A stretch of 5,178 bases of DNA, from NCBI GenBank assembly GCA_028679325.1, contig JAJRBS010000100.1, positions 1-5,178 on the forward strand. Reading direction: 5' to 3'. The position numbers and the translations under genes were made by a program. The notes beneath the pieces are model-generated. The model ran no database searches. It had not been told where the DNA came from and saw nothing but the letters and a program-made list of their open reading frames with translations. Below, in pieces: positions 1 through 4,930 of the stretch; position 1 is the stretch's first letter; each line of letters opens with the position of its first letter. This stretch comes from Methanoregulaceae archaeon. GTDB lineage: Archaea; Halobacteriota; Methanomicrobia; Methanomicrobiales; Methanospirillaceae.

Positions 1-143
1 TGTGCCGCCCTGTTGACGTGGTCGACCATGCAGGAGAACGGGAGGGAACTGCCTGGCTCTCGCCGATCCTCGGCGCAAAGAAGCAGGATCTTACCGCCCT
101 GATCCGGCAGAACCTCTATGTCGTCGGGTACCGCGATCTCCAT
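1..143 (-). CDS. Start of an unidentified minus-strand gene, cut by the window edge (tentative)
   Basis: I do not recognise this product. An open minus-strand frame begins at the ATG on 141-143 and runs off the left edge. Its 47 visible codons read MEIAVPDDIEVLP..., then a hydrophobic KILLLC stretch, and end ...MVDHVNRAA. In favour: codons starting with a purine predominate (roughly 60%); GAG, ATC, GAC and CTG are frequent, as in the neighbouring genes; and the bases just upstream on the same strand turn purine-rich (AGGAGAGAAG, GGAAAGAAGG), as expected of a leader with a ribosome-binding site. The frame stays open upstream to about 256, so a GTG near 191-193 is an alternative start. If real, it follows the PAS gene in tandem across about 220 bases, and the 241-259 palindrome lies in its promoter region. 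The competing reading is the exactly opposed plus-strand frame (3-200), and only one is likely real. Confidence 0.35.
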   Translation of the reverse strand, partial: MEIAVPDDIEVLPDQGGKILLLCAEDRREPGSSLPFSCMVDHVNRAA

Positions 144-200
144 CGCCTTCTTTCCGGCTTCTCTCCTGCCGCACCGGTCAGGGAGTATCACCCTGCCTGA
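3..200 (+). CDS. Possible C-terminal end of an unidentified plus-strand gene (alternative to the minus-strand frame)
   Basis: I do not recognise this product. A plus-strand frame is open from the left edge to a TGA at 198-200, about 65 codons, and could be the tail of a gene starting outside the window. It contains a plausible amphipathic stretch (DLTALIRQNL, then YVVGYRDLHRLL) and ends ...VREYHPA. Codon use (AAG, CTC, ATC, GTC) is acceptable, but the last 18 codons mostly start with pyrimidines and look less coding-like. It is the exact codon-for-codon mirror of the minus-strand frame at 1-143, so the two share compositional signals and one must be a shadow. If this one is real, it is convergent with the PAS gene, and the palindrome at 241-259 would sit about 40 bases past its stop. 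Confidence 0.25.
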   Translation, partial: CRPVDVVDHAGEREGTAWLSPILGAKKQDLTALIRQNLYVVGYRDLHRLLSGFSPAAPVREYHPA

Positions 201-240
201 AGGGGGTTCCCTTCCCTGTCGGTCCGATGCCCTGCCCTTG

Positions 241-259
241 GGGGATAGAGTCTATCCCC
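241..259. repeat. Perfect 19-bp palindrome in the left intergenic region
   Basis: The sequence GGGGATAGA-G-TCTATCCCC is a perfect inverted repeat with 9-bp arms around one central base. As RNA it could fold as an 8-bp stem with a 3-nt loop (AGU). As DNA it has the symmetry of a dimeric repressor site. It is followed by a CCCCGGGG palindrome overlapping its right end (256-263). If the gene at 1-143 is real, the dyad lies about 100 bases upstream of its start, just downstream of a weak TATA-like stretch on the minus strand (TCATATAC, about 270-277). If the plus-strand frame is real, it is a 3' hairpin. The role is not decided by the sequence. Confidence 0.6.
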
Positions 260-343
260 GGGGCATTCTGTATATGACAGGGTGTACCCTCCTTTGTTTT
301 CGCAGATTGACATCCGGCCATCCCCTTCATGCGGGATTTCCCG

Positions 344-353
344 GAAGAAAAGA
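344..353 (-). terminator. Possible T-rich stop for the HTH/PAS gene
   Basis: Reading the minus strand past the TAA at 367-369, a pyrimidine-rich TCTTTTCTTC occurs 13 to 23 bases after the stop codon. Archaeal RNA polymerase terminates at U-rich tracts without needing a hairpin. This tract is interrupted by C residues, so the call is weak. Confidence 0.25.
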
Positions 354-366
354 CGAAATGATCGTT

Positions 367-3015
367 TTACCTTGGCCCTAAGCCGGGATCTTTCCCCGCA
401 TATTCAAGGGAGACGAGCTTCCGGGCGAGGATCCTCTGATCGGTTATGTCTTCGATGATCCCGTTAATGTAGGAGATGTCGCCGCACTCATCGAAGGTAG
501 CCAGGGCCGTGACCAGCACATGGGCAACAAGCCCGTCGGCCTTCTTCAACAGGAGCTCCCTGTTCCGCACGAACCCCTTCTCCCTCAGTTCATGGAGAAG
601 CTCGTCCCTGCCATGGACATGGATAAAGAACTGGGCTACCGGGACCTCCTGGATCGATTCGAGCGAGTTATATCCGAGAATCCTGATAAGCGACGTGTTC
701 CCCCAGATAAACCTCCCCGCGGGGTCACCAGTACTCCTGTACACGCCGACATTAATGGTGTCGACCAGGTCACGGTACCGGGACTCGAGCTCCTGTATCC
801 TTTCATGGGCTTTCCTGGCTGTAATGTCCCTGACAATGGTGGATGTCCCGATGATCCCGTTGTTCTTATCAAAGATGGGGGATATGGTCACCGAGACATC
901 TATCATCCGCCCGTCCTTTCTCTTCCGCTTTGTCTCAAAACCGGTGATGAACTCCCCCTTCGCTGTTCGTGACAGGAGCATGTTTTTCTCGTGCAGCAGG
1001 GACTCAGGCATGATCAGGGAGATGTCCTTCCCAATGGTCTCTCTCGCCGTATACCCATAGATCCCTTCTGCCCCCGGGTTCCAGGTCTGGATCCTCCCTG
1101 TCATGGTCATCCCGATGATCCCATCATGGGATGACCGAACTATCTCGGCAAGGAGATTTCGGACTTTTTCTGCCTCCTCGACCTCACTCACATCTTCGTA
1201 AACAACCAGCTGGGTCCCGTCCATCAAGGTGACCGGGCGGAAGATAACACTCTTGAAGGTTCCGTTCTTGCACCGGACAGTGAACTGACGCGGGCGGATC
1301 TCTCCGGGTCTCGACTTTGCAAGATCCTCCAGCCAGAGAGCACGGGCAACCTGCATATCGCGAGCTTCCGGGAATGCCTGTAAAAACCAGCGCCGCCCGT
1401 CCGGAAGGTCTTCGAGCGTATAGCCGAATACTTCAGTGAATTTCTGGTTGAGGAAGAGATATGCTCCCTTCTCGCTCAGAATGGCGATGGGAAGGGGAGC
1501 CGTTTCTGCAATCAGCCTGAACCGGTTCTCACTCCGGGACAGGGATTCATGGGAGATCTCCCGCTCAAGGGAAAGGGCACCGATCCTGATGACGGTTTCT
1601 ACCAGAATCCTCTCAGGAATCCCGGACCCCCGCGGGACGGCAATTGCCACGGCTCCGACCAGCCGGTCTTCCGAGATCATCAATGTCCCATAGACCGATC
1701 GCTCGCCGATAGCTTTCCTGACTCTGGTCACGGTTTCATCCCCGATAAGCGAGTCAAGCTCCTGATTATCCAATATCCTGAGCTCTCCTTGCGTGAATTT
1801 CACGAGACTCCCGTCACCATTGATGAGCGAAGGAGGGATCGGGATCCTGAAGTCCTGCCCGTTAAAGAGACTCTCCCTCAATTCTTCCCCTCGTTCATTC
1901 AGCATAGACCGCAGGGTCAGGATCTGAGCATCCGAATCGAAGGAGAATGTCATCACAACCGCGGAAGGTACCAGGTCGTGGATCGCGGTGGATATATTTC
2001 TGAATATATCCGCGAATGATGAACTCTCCAGGAAGGCCTGTGACTTGTTGTACAGGAATTCCAGGCACTGCGTGTATCGTGCCATCTCCTTTTGTGCAGC
2101 CAGTTCCGATGTGATATCCCTGCCTATTCCCTGGAAGGCGGCCAGCCTGCCATCCTCCTCCCATATGGCATGGATGGTGAATGAGTAGTGACGGAGACCG
2201 TCACTGGTCTCGATCCGGGTCTTCAGGCTTGTCGAGGGCTCATCGCGTGTCAGGAGAGCAAGCCCGGACAGGAACCGCTGCCATTCACCTTCGGGAAGGA
2301 ACGATCCGAAACTCCTGCCGAGAAAATCCTCCTGCCCTCTGAAAATCTCCCTGAACATGCGGTTGGTAAAGATGATGGTTCCGTCCGGGAGGGTACGGAA
2401 TATCAGTTCCTTCTGCACCTCGACGATGGCCTTGTAATGAGCCTCCGAGAGGCGGAGGGCATCGCGATACCGCACCTGTTCCGAGATATCCTCGATGTAC
2501 AGGATGCTTCCCCGTGTTGTGTCCTCGAAGATGGTGGGGACATGCTTGACCCTGAAATGGCGAATGGCCCGAGGGTCATCGGCAACAGGAATCCAGGCTG
2601 TCACCTGTTCGACACTATCAGCATCATAGTCAAGGTTCCGGAGTGGAGAGAGGAGAGGGTCAGTGAGGTCCTCTATCTTTTTCCCGATAAGCTCCTCGCT
2701 GCCTTTCCTGGTCATCCTGATCAGGGGTTCATTCACCTCGATGATCTCATGGTTTTCATCGAGTACCAGGATCATGTCCGATGAGAGATCGAGAATTCCG
2801 GAGACCGGGATCTTTGCCGTATAGGTATAGACCTTGCTTGTCCCGATGGACCGCATCTCTACCTGTCCGAGTCGTTGAAGATATTTCAGGTCCCGTGAGA
2901 CGATATTCCTCCTTGTTCCCAACCGATCAGCAATATCGGAGATAGAGAGCCCCCGGGGATTGGCTTTCAGGAGGTCCCGGATCTCCGTGATGCGTTGATC
3001 AGTGTGGTATTCCAT
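367..3015 (-). CDS. Winged-helix DNA-binding protein with five PAS domains and one GAF-like domain, no kinase
   Basis: This is a predicted cytoplasmic sensor-regulator of 882 residues counted from the ATG at 3013-3015. Residues about 4-67 form a winged helix-turn-helix (ISDIADRLGTRRNIVSRDLKYLQRLGQVE, given here in part as ISDIADRLGT and NIVSRDLKYL). PAS domains follow at about 71-182, 192-307, 492-612, 617-735 and 742-862. Each ends in the family's S-box signature, such as YIEDISEQ, GIGRDITSE, YEDVSEVE, IVRDITARK and IIEDITDQ. A GAF-like domain lies at about 312-487. I see no membrane segment, no HisKA/HATPase module and no receiver domain. The protein ends about 20 residues after PAS5. The combination implies a one-component regulator in which PAS/GAF signals reach the N-terminal DNA-binding domain; this is inference. 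Similar N-terminal HTH plus PAS proteins are common in Methanomicrobiales. The frame also extends upstream to a GTG at 3052-3054 (895 residues). I prefer the ATG because it starts just before the HTH, but neither start has a clear Shine-Dalgarno sequence. It is divergent from the TPR gene. Ligands and target genes are unknown. Confidence 0.88.
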   Translation of the reverse strand: MEYHTDQRITEIRDLLKANPRGLSISDIADRLGTRRNIVSRDLKYLQRLGQVEMRSIGTSKVYTYTAKIPVSGILDLSSDMILVLDENHEIIEVNEPLIRMTRKGSEELIGKKIEDLTDPLLSPLRNLDYDADSVEQVTAWIPVADDPRAIRHFRVKHVPTIFEDTTRGSILYIEDISEQVRYRDALRLSEAHYKAIVEVQKELIFRTLPDGTIIFTNRMFREIFRGQEDFLGRSFGSFLPEGEWQRFLSGLALLTRDEPSTSLKTRIETSDGLRHYSFTIHAIWEEDGRLAAFQGIGRDITSELAAQKEMARYTQCLEFLYNKSQAFLESSSFADIFRNISTAIHDLVPSAVVMTFSFDSDAQILTLRSMLNERGEELRESLFNGQDFRIPIPPSLINGDGSLVKFTQGELRILDNQELDSLIGDETVTRVRKAIGERSVYGTLMISEDRLVGAVAIAVPRGSGIPERILVETVIRIGALSLEREISHESLSRSENRFRLIAETAPLPIAILSEKGAYLFLNQKFTEVFGYTLEDLPDGRRWFLQAFPEARDMQVARALWLEDLAKSRPGEIRPRQFTVRCKNGTFKSVIFRPVTLMDGTQLVVYEDVSEVEEAEKVRNLLAEIVRSSHDGIIGMTMTGRIQTWNPGAEGIYGYTARETIGKDISLIMPESLLHEKNMLLSRTAKGEFITGFETKRKRKDGRMIDVSVTISPIFDKNNGIIGTSTIVRDITARKAHERIQELESRYRDLVDTINVGVYRSTGDPAGRFIWGNTSLIRILGYNSLESIQEVPVAQFFIHVHGRDELLHELREKGFVRNRELLLKKADGLVAHVLVTALATFDECGDISYINGIIEDITDQRILARKLVSLEYAGKDPGLGPR
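1990..2011. repeat. AT-rich inverted repeat inside the GAF-coding part of the HTH/PAS gene
   Basis: Two perfect 9-bp arms, GGATATATT (1990-1998) and AATATATCC (2003-2011), flank a 4-base spacer. The stem can continue into flanking CGCG sequence if a three-base bulge is allowed. It is noticeably AT-rich for this gene. It encodes part of the helix reading ADIFRNIS, so it may be no more than a by-product of codon choice (ATA codons on both sides). Confidence 0.5.
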
Positions 3016-3069
3016 CGAAGAGAGGTACAGGCGTGAATTAAAAAAGGTTTGCACTTGCTATCCGGGTGC

Positions 3070-3096
3070 TTATACTCCGGGCAATCATACTTTTTT
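3070..3096 (-). promoter_or_regulatory. Candidate archaeal promoter for the HTH/PAS gene
   Basis: On the minus strand, two TATA-like elements precede the gene: AAAAAAGTATGA (3085-3096) and GTATAA (3070-3075). Archaeal transcription starts about 25 bases beyond the TATA centre. The nearer box would therefore start RNA near 3047, downstream of the GTG at 3054 but upstream of the ATG at 3015. The farther box would start near 3064 and permit either codon. Assigned by eye only. Confidence 0.35.
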
Positions 3097-3104
3097 CCTG
3101 CATT

Positions 3105-3136
3105 GCCGTGCACTTAGGTATCTCTTTCTGCACGGC
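3105..3136. repeat. 8-bp inverted repeat with 16-nt spacer between divergent genes
   Basis: The arms GCCGTGCA (3105-3112) and TGCACGGC (3129-3136) are perfect reverse complements separated by 16 bases. The centre-to-centre spacing of the half-sites is 24 bp, a little over two helical turns, so both would face nearly the same side of the DNA. It lies just upstream of the candidate TATA elements of the minus-strand HTH/PAS gene and upstream of the AT-rich promoter of the TPR gene, a natural place for an operator serving both genes. It could be the binding site of the adjacent winged-helix protein, which is inference. Confidence 0.55.
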
Positions 3137-3149
3137 GATTTATGAGCCC

Positions 3150-3194
3150 ATAATTATAATGCAAATAATTATTTAAGGACACAATTATTTTTAT
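3150..3194 (+). promoter_or_regulatory. AT-rich promoter region of the TPR gene with three spaced AATTAT motifs
   Basis: This stretch is strikingly AT-rich in an otherwise GC-rich window. It holds three AATTAT copies, starting at 3152, 3167 and 3183 (spacings 15 and 16). The first two sit within perfect palindromes: ATAATTAT at 3150-3157 and AAATAATTATTT at 3163-3174. One or more are probably TATA boxes. ATTATTTAAG (about 3168-3177) would place the RNA start near 3198, and AATTATTTTTAT (3183-3194) near 3214, both upstream of the ATG at 3249. Confidence 0.5.
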
Positions 3195-3235
3195 CTGCCG
3201 TGGGGCGGCAACCTACGACCCATGGTAACTGAAAC

Positions 3236-3240
3236 GGGGG
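3236..3240 (+). promoter_or_regulatory. Shine-Dalgarno-like GGGGG deciding the TPR gene start
   Basis: Five G residues lie 8 bases before the ATG at 3249 and can pair with the CCUCC end of 16S rRNA with one G-U wobble. This favours 3249 over the upstream in-frame ATG at 3222. Confidence 0.45.
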
Positions 3241-3248
3241 AAATCTCT

Positions 3249-3611
3249 ATGCACATACAATATCCGGATAACCGGAGATCGGTGGTGAAAATCTCACACA
3301 ACGCCGATTATTTTTACCGGATGGGCCACGAGTCTGCCCGTGACGGAGAGATGCACCAGGCTATCTCGCATATCGACAAAGCTCTCCAAACAGACCCTGA
3401 TTACGCCGCAGCGTGGCACGAGAAGGGGAACTGCCTTGACGAGATCGGCAGGTGTGAAGAAGCAGTCTCCTGCTTTAACAAGGCCCTGGAACTTGATCCC
3501 TATAACGCTGAGACCTGGTTCAACAAGGGAATTGTCCTGAAGAAGATGGGGAAGGGCGACGAGGCATCGTCCTGCATTAACCATGGGATAGACCTGGCTC
3601 TGGGGAGGTAA
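3249..3611 (+). CDS. Small TPR-repeat protein
   Basis: The product has 120 residues from the ATG at 3249-3251 and is made almost entirely of three tandem tetratricopeptide repeats of exactly 34 residues. They lie at about residues 17-50 (HNADYFYRMGHESARDGEMH...), 51-84 (DYAAAWHEKGNCLDEIGRCE...) and 85-118 (YNAETWFNKGIVLKKMGKGD...). The canonical TPR positions are present (W/Y-x2-K-G, A at position 20, A-L-x-x-D-P ends). TPRs bind peptides or partner proteins; no catalytic residues, signal peptide or membrane helix are seen. Such small TPR proteins are frequent in methanogens and their partners are unknown. I chose this start because GGGGG at 3236-3240 lies 8 bases upstream. An in-frame ATG at 3222 would add nine residues (MVTETGEIS) but has no ribosome-binding site at usual spacing. 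The gene is divergent from the HTH/PAS gene and convergent with fdhB. It carries four cysteines, with no clear metal motif. Confidence 0.85.
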   Translation: MHIQYPDNRRSVVKISHNADYFYRMGHESARDGEMHQAISHIDKALQTDPDYAAAWHEKGNCLDEIGRCEEAVSCFNKALELDPYNAETWFNKGIVLKKMGKGDEASSCINHGIDLALGR

Positions 3612-3661
3612 AAAGGATAGGAAGAGTCAGGCATAACACCAGGACCACTCACACGCACAAC

Positions 3662-3685
3662 TTATCCCTCTCTTTTATCACTTTC
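3662..3685 (+). terminator. Possible pyrimidine/T-rich stop for the TPR gene
   Basis: About 50 bases after the TAA at 3609-3611 the plus strand becomes pyrimidine-rich (TTATCCCTCTCTTTTATC...). This could act as an archaeal U-tract terminator. There is no uninterrupted run above four T, so support is modest. Confidence 0.25.
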
Positions 3686-3700
3686 ACGACAGGAGAAAGC

Positions 3701-3718
3701 CGGGAGGCAACGCTCCCG
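3701..3718. repeat. Short GC-rich hairpin in the convergent intergenic region
   Basis: The arms CGGGAG (3701-3706) and CTCCCG (3713-3718) flank a 6-base loop (GCAACG). It lies between the 3' ends of the TPR gene and fdhB. On neither strand is it directly followed by a T-run, so it is not a bacterial-type terminator. It could be a 3'-end-stabilising stem. Confidence 0.4.
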
Positions 3719-3738
3719 CTGGTGACTTACGACTTCAG

Positions 3739-3746
3739 AAAAAAAA
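3739..3746 (-). terminator. Oligo-T terminator of the fdhAB transcript
   Basis: On the minus strand, eight consecutive T residues begin 8 bases after the TGA stop of fdhB (3754-3756). An uninterrupted U8 tract is the classic intrinsic stop for archaeal RNA polymerase. No hairpin precedes it, and none is needed. This suggests that fdhB is the last gene of its operon. Confidence 0.6.
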
Positions 3747-3753
3747 GGGATTT

Positions 3754-4929
3754 TCAATTGGAATAGGCCGGTTTTCCGAACTTCGGTGCGAAGACCGCGT
3801 CTTGTTCGGCCCTGATGGCATGCGAAAACAGGGCCAGGCGGATCTCCACCGGGCAGAGCTCCTCACACTGTCCGCAGTTGACACAGGAGTCCGAGATGTG
3901 GGCAAACCTCCGCATGTGGAACATCGGGTTTGGCGGCACCTGCCCGGGCTCGACCATGTAGGACTTCTTTGCCATCTCTTCGACAGGTTTGAAGCAGACC
4001 GGGCAGTTCTCGATGCACGAGTAACACTTGATGCACCGGGACGTCTCTTTTGAGATCACACCCCAGGGATCCTTTGAGAGAGCGGCGAAGTCTCTCTTCC
4101 GCCATTTCTCGCCGAGTTTCAGCATGGCACCTTCAACCTTCTGCCGCATCTCGAGGCCCTTCGGATTGGGAGCTTCAGTCGCCAGAACCCCTGCCTTCGC
4201 TGCCCGGGATAGCCAGTCTGCACCCTTATCGCTGCAGACCTCGACGAAGGTGGCCTTCCCGGCCTTGTCGCCGATGACTCCCCAGTTGCCGCAGGCCAGG
4301 TCTGCCTGGCGGGGGACCTTGTACAAACAGCGGCGGCAGTTGGACCGCCGGCCGTAGCCTGCCTCTTCGAGTTCATCGATGGAGATGCCCTTGTGGCCTC
4401 CCTCGTACTCGATGATGAACTGGCCCTTGTCGATCTCTTCCTTGTGCACCGTGTCGGGGTCGACACCGAACTTCTCGGTGATCATCTTCCGGGCCATGAT
4501 GGGACTGACTGTTCCACCGCAGTTGACCCCGATGATGAAGAGGTTGGCCAGGTTAATCTCGTTCCGCTTCGCAATCTCGAGGATACCCATGAGGTCGCAG
4601 CCCTTGACGGTCAGGGCGATCTTCTGGTTCTTGGCCCCGCCAAGGTACTTCTTGATCATCTTCGAGAGGAGGAGAGTACCGCAGTGGAGGGACCCGGCAC
4701 TTCCTGCCAGCTTCTTCGGATCAGTGATGAGGGTGGGGACCGCATCGTAGATGTCGGTTCCCCGCTGGACGGCCAGGACTGCATCGACCATCTTGTTCTC
4801 GAGAGCATACTTGAGGAGAGTCGTGACCGCCCCACCACATTCCGCCTTTTTTGCTATCTCGGCGTCACTGGTCCAGGCATACACCATGTCCCCCTTCTTG
4901 ATATCGGGCTTCGATGAAAAGAGTCCCAT
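3754..4929 (-). CDS. fdhB: F420-dependent formate dehydrogenase, beta subunit
   Basis: FdhB carries electrons from the formate-oxidising FdhA subunit through iron-sulfur clusters to FAD and on to coenzyme F420. In Methanomicrobiales such as Methanospirillum, Fdh also feeds electron-bifurcating heterodisulfide reductase. The 391 residues fit the F420 hydrogenase/dehydrogenase beta-subunit family (FrhB/FdhB/FpoF). The N-terminal part has AECGGAVT (29-36), a conserved GCDLMG (110-115) and VNCGGT (135-140). The flavin/F420 part has NCRRCLYKVPRQADLACGNWG in two pieces, NCRRC (197-201) and ACGNWG (212-217). The C-terminal part holds two ferredoxin-type 4Fe-4S motifs: CIKCYSCIENCPVC (Cys299, 302, 305, 309, plus Cys312) and CVNCGQCEELCP (Cys349, 352, 355, 359). 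No membrane segment is seen, consistent with a cytoplasmic enzyme. The ATG at 4929 lies one base after the fdhA stop, with GGAGG 9 bases upstream, so the two genes are translationally linked. A related F420-reducing subunit is excluded by the fdhA neighbour. Confidence 0.95.
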   Translation of the reverse strand: MGLFSSKPDIKKGDMVYAWTSDAEIAKKAECGGAVTTLLKYALENKMVDAVLAVQRGTDIYDAVPTLITDPKKLAGSAGSLHCGTLLLSKMIKKYLGGAKNQKIALTVKGCDLMGILEIAKRNEINLANLFIIGVNCGGTVSPIMARKMITEKFGVDPDTVHKEEIDKGQFIIEYEGGHKGISIDELEEAGYGRRSNCRRCLYKVPRQADLACGNWGVIGDKAGKATFVEVCSDKGADWLSRAAKAGVLATEAPNPKGLEMRQKVEGAMLKLGEKWRKRDFAALSKDPWGVISKETSRCIKCYSCIENCPVCFKPVEEMAKKSYMVEPGQVPPNPMFHMRRFAHISDSCVNCGQCEELCPVEIRLALFSHAIRAEQDAVFAPKFGKPAYSN

Positions 4930-4930
4930 G

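Larger units (their letters stand above)
201..366. other. Non-coding region with palindrome and T-rich tracts
   Basis: No convincing gene is visible here. Plus-strand frames crossing it give low-complexity Pro/Ser/Leu-rich products without a ribosome-binding site. It holds the palindrome at 241-259, a small GGGT/ACCC dyad at 280-289, a plus-strand T-rich stretch (CCTTTGTTTT, about 291-300), and a minus-strand T-rich tract just after the PAS gene stop. Confidence 0.5.

Noticed and set aside
118..381. Plus-strand open frame of 87 codons across the left intergenic region
   Set aside because: Its product is rich in Ser, Pro, Leu and Arg without domain character, it has no ribosome-binding site, and it runs over the palindrome and into the 3' end of the PAS gene.
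367..440. Possible frameshift that removed a C-terminal histidine kinase from the PAS protein
   Set aside because: I looked for H-box, N-box or GxG ATPase motifs downstream on the minus strand (1-366) and saw none. The gene ends cleanly after PAS5 with a T-rich tract following, and kinase-less PAS proteins are common in this group.
811..1164. FixL-like haem-binding PAS domain (PAS4, with an LIMPE-like motif)
   Set aside because: The motif IMPESLLHEK resembles the region around the FixL haem histidine, but from memory of FixL the haem position corresponds to Lys here, with the His shifted by two. MPE-type motifs are also common in PAS domains without haem.
2188..2784. Plus-strand open frame of 198 codons opposite the HTH/PAS gene
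   Set aside because: It lies wholly antisense to well-supported PAS domains, and its product has no recognisable family features. The same applies to the other plus-strand frames at 476-1060, 520-972, 1436-1693 and 1549-2019.
3701..3718. Bacterial-type rho-independent terminator
   Set aside because: The 6-bp stem is not followed by a T-run on either strand; on the minus strand the T8 run comes before the stem, not after it.
4393..4917. Plus-strand open frame of 174 codons opposite fdhB
   Set aside because: It is a shadow of fdhB; its Asp/Val/Leu-rich product mirrors fdhB codons, and it has no promoter or ribosome-binding site.
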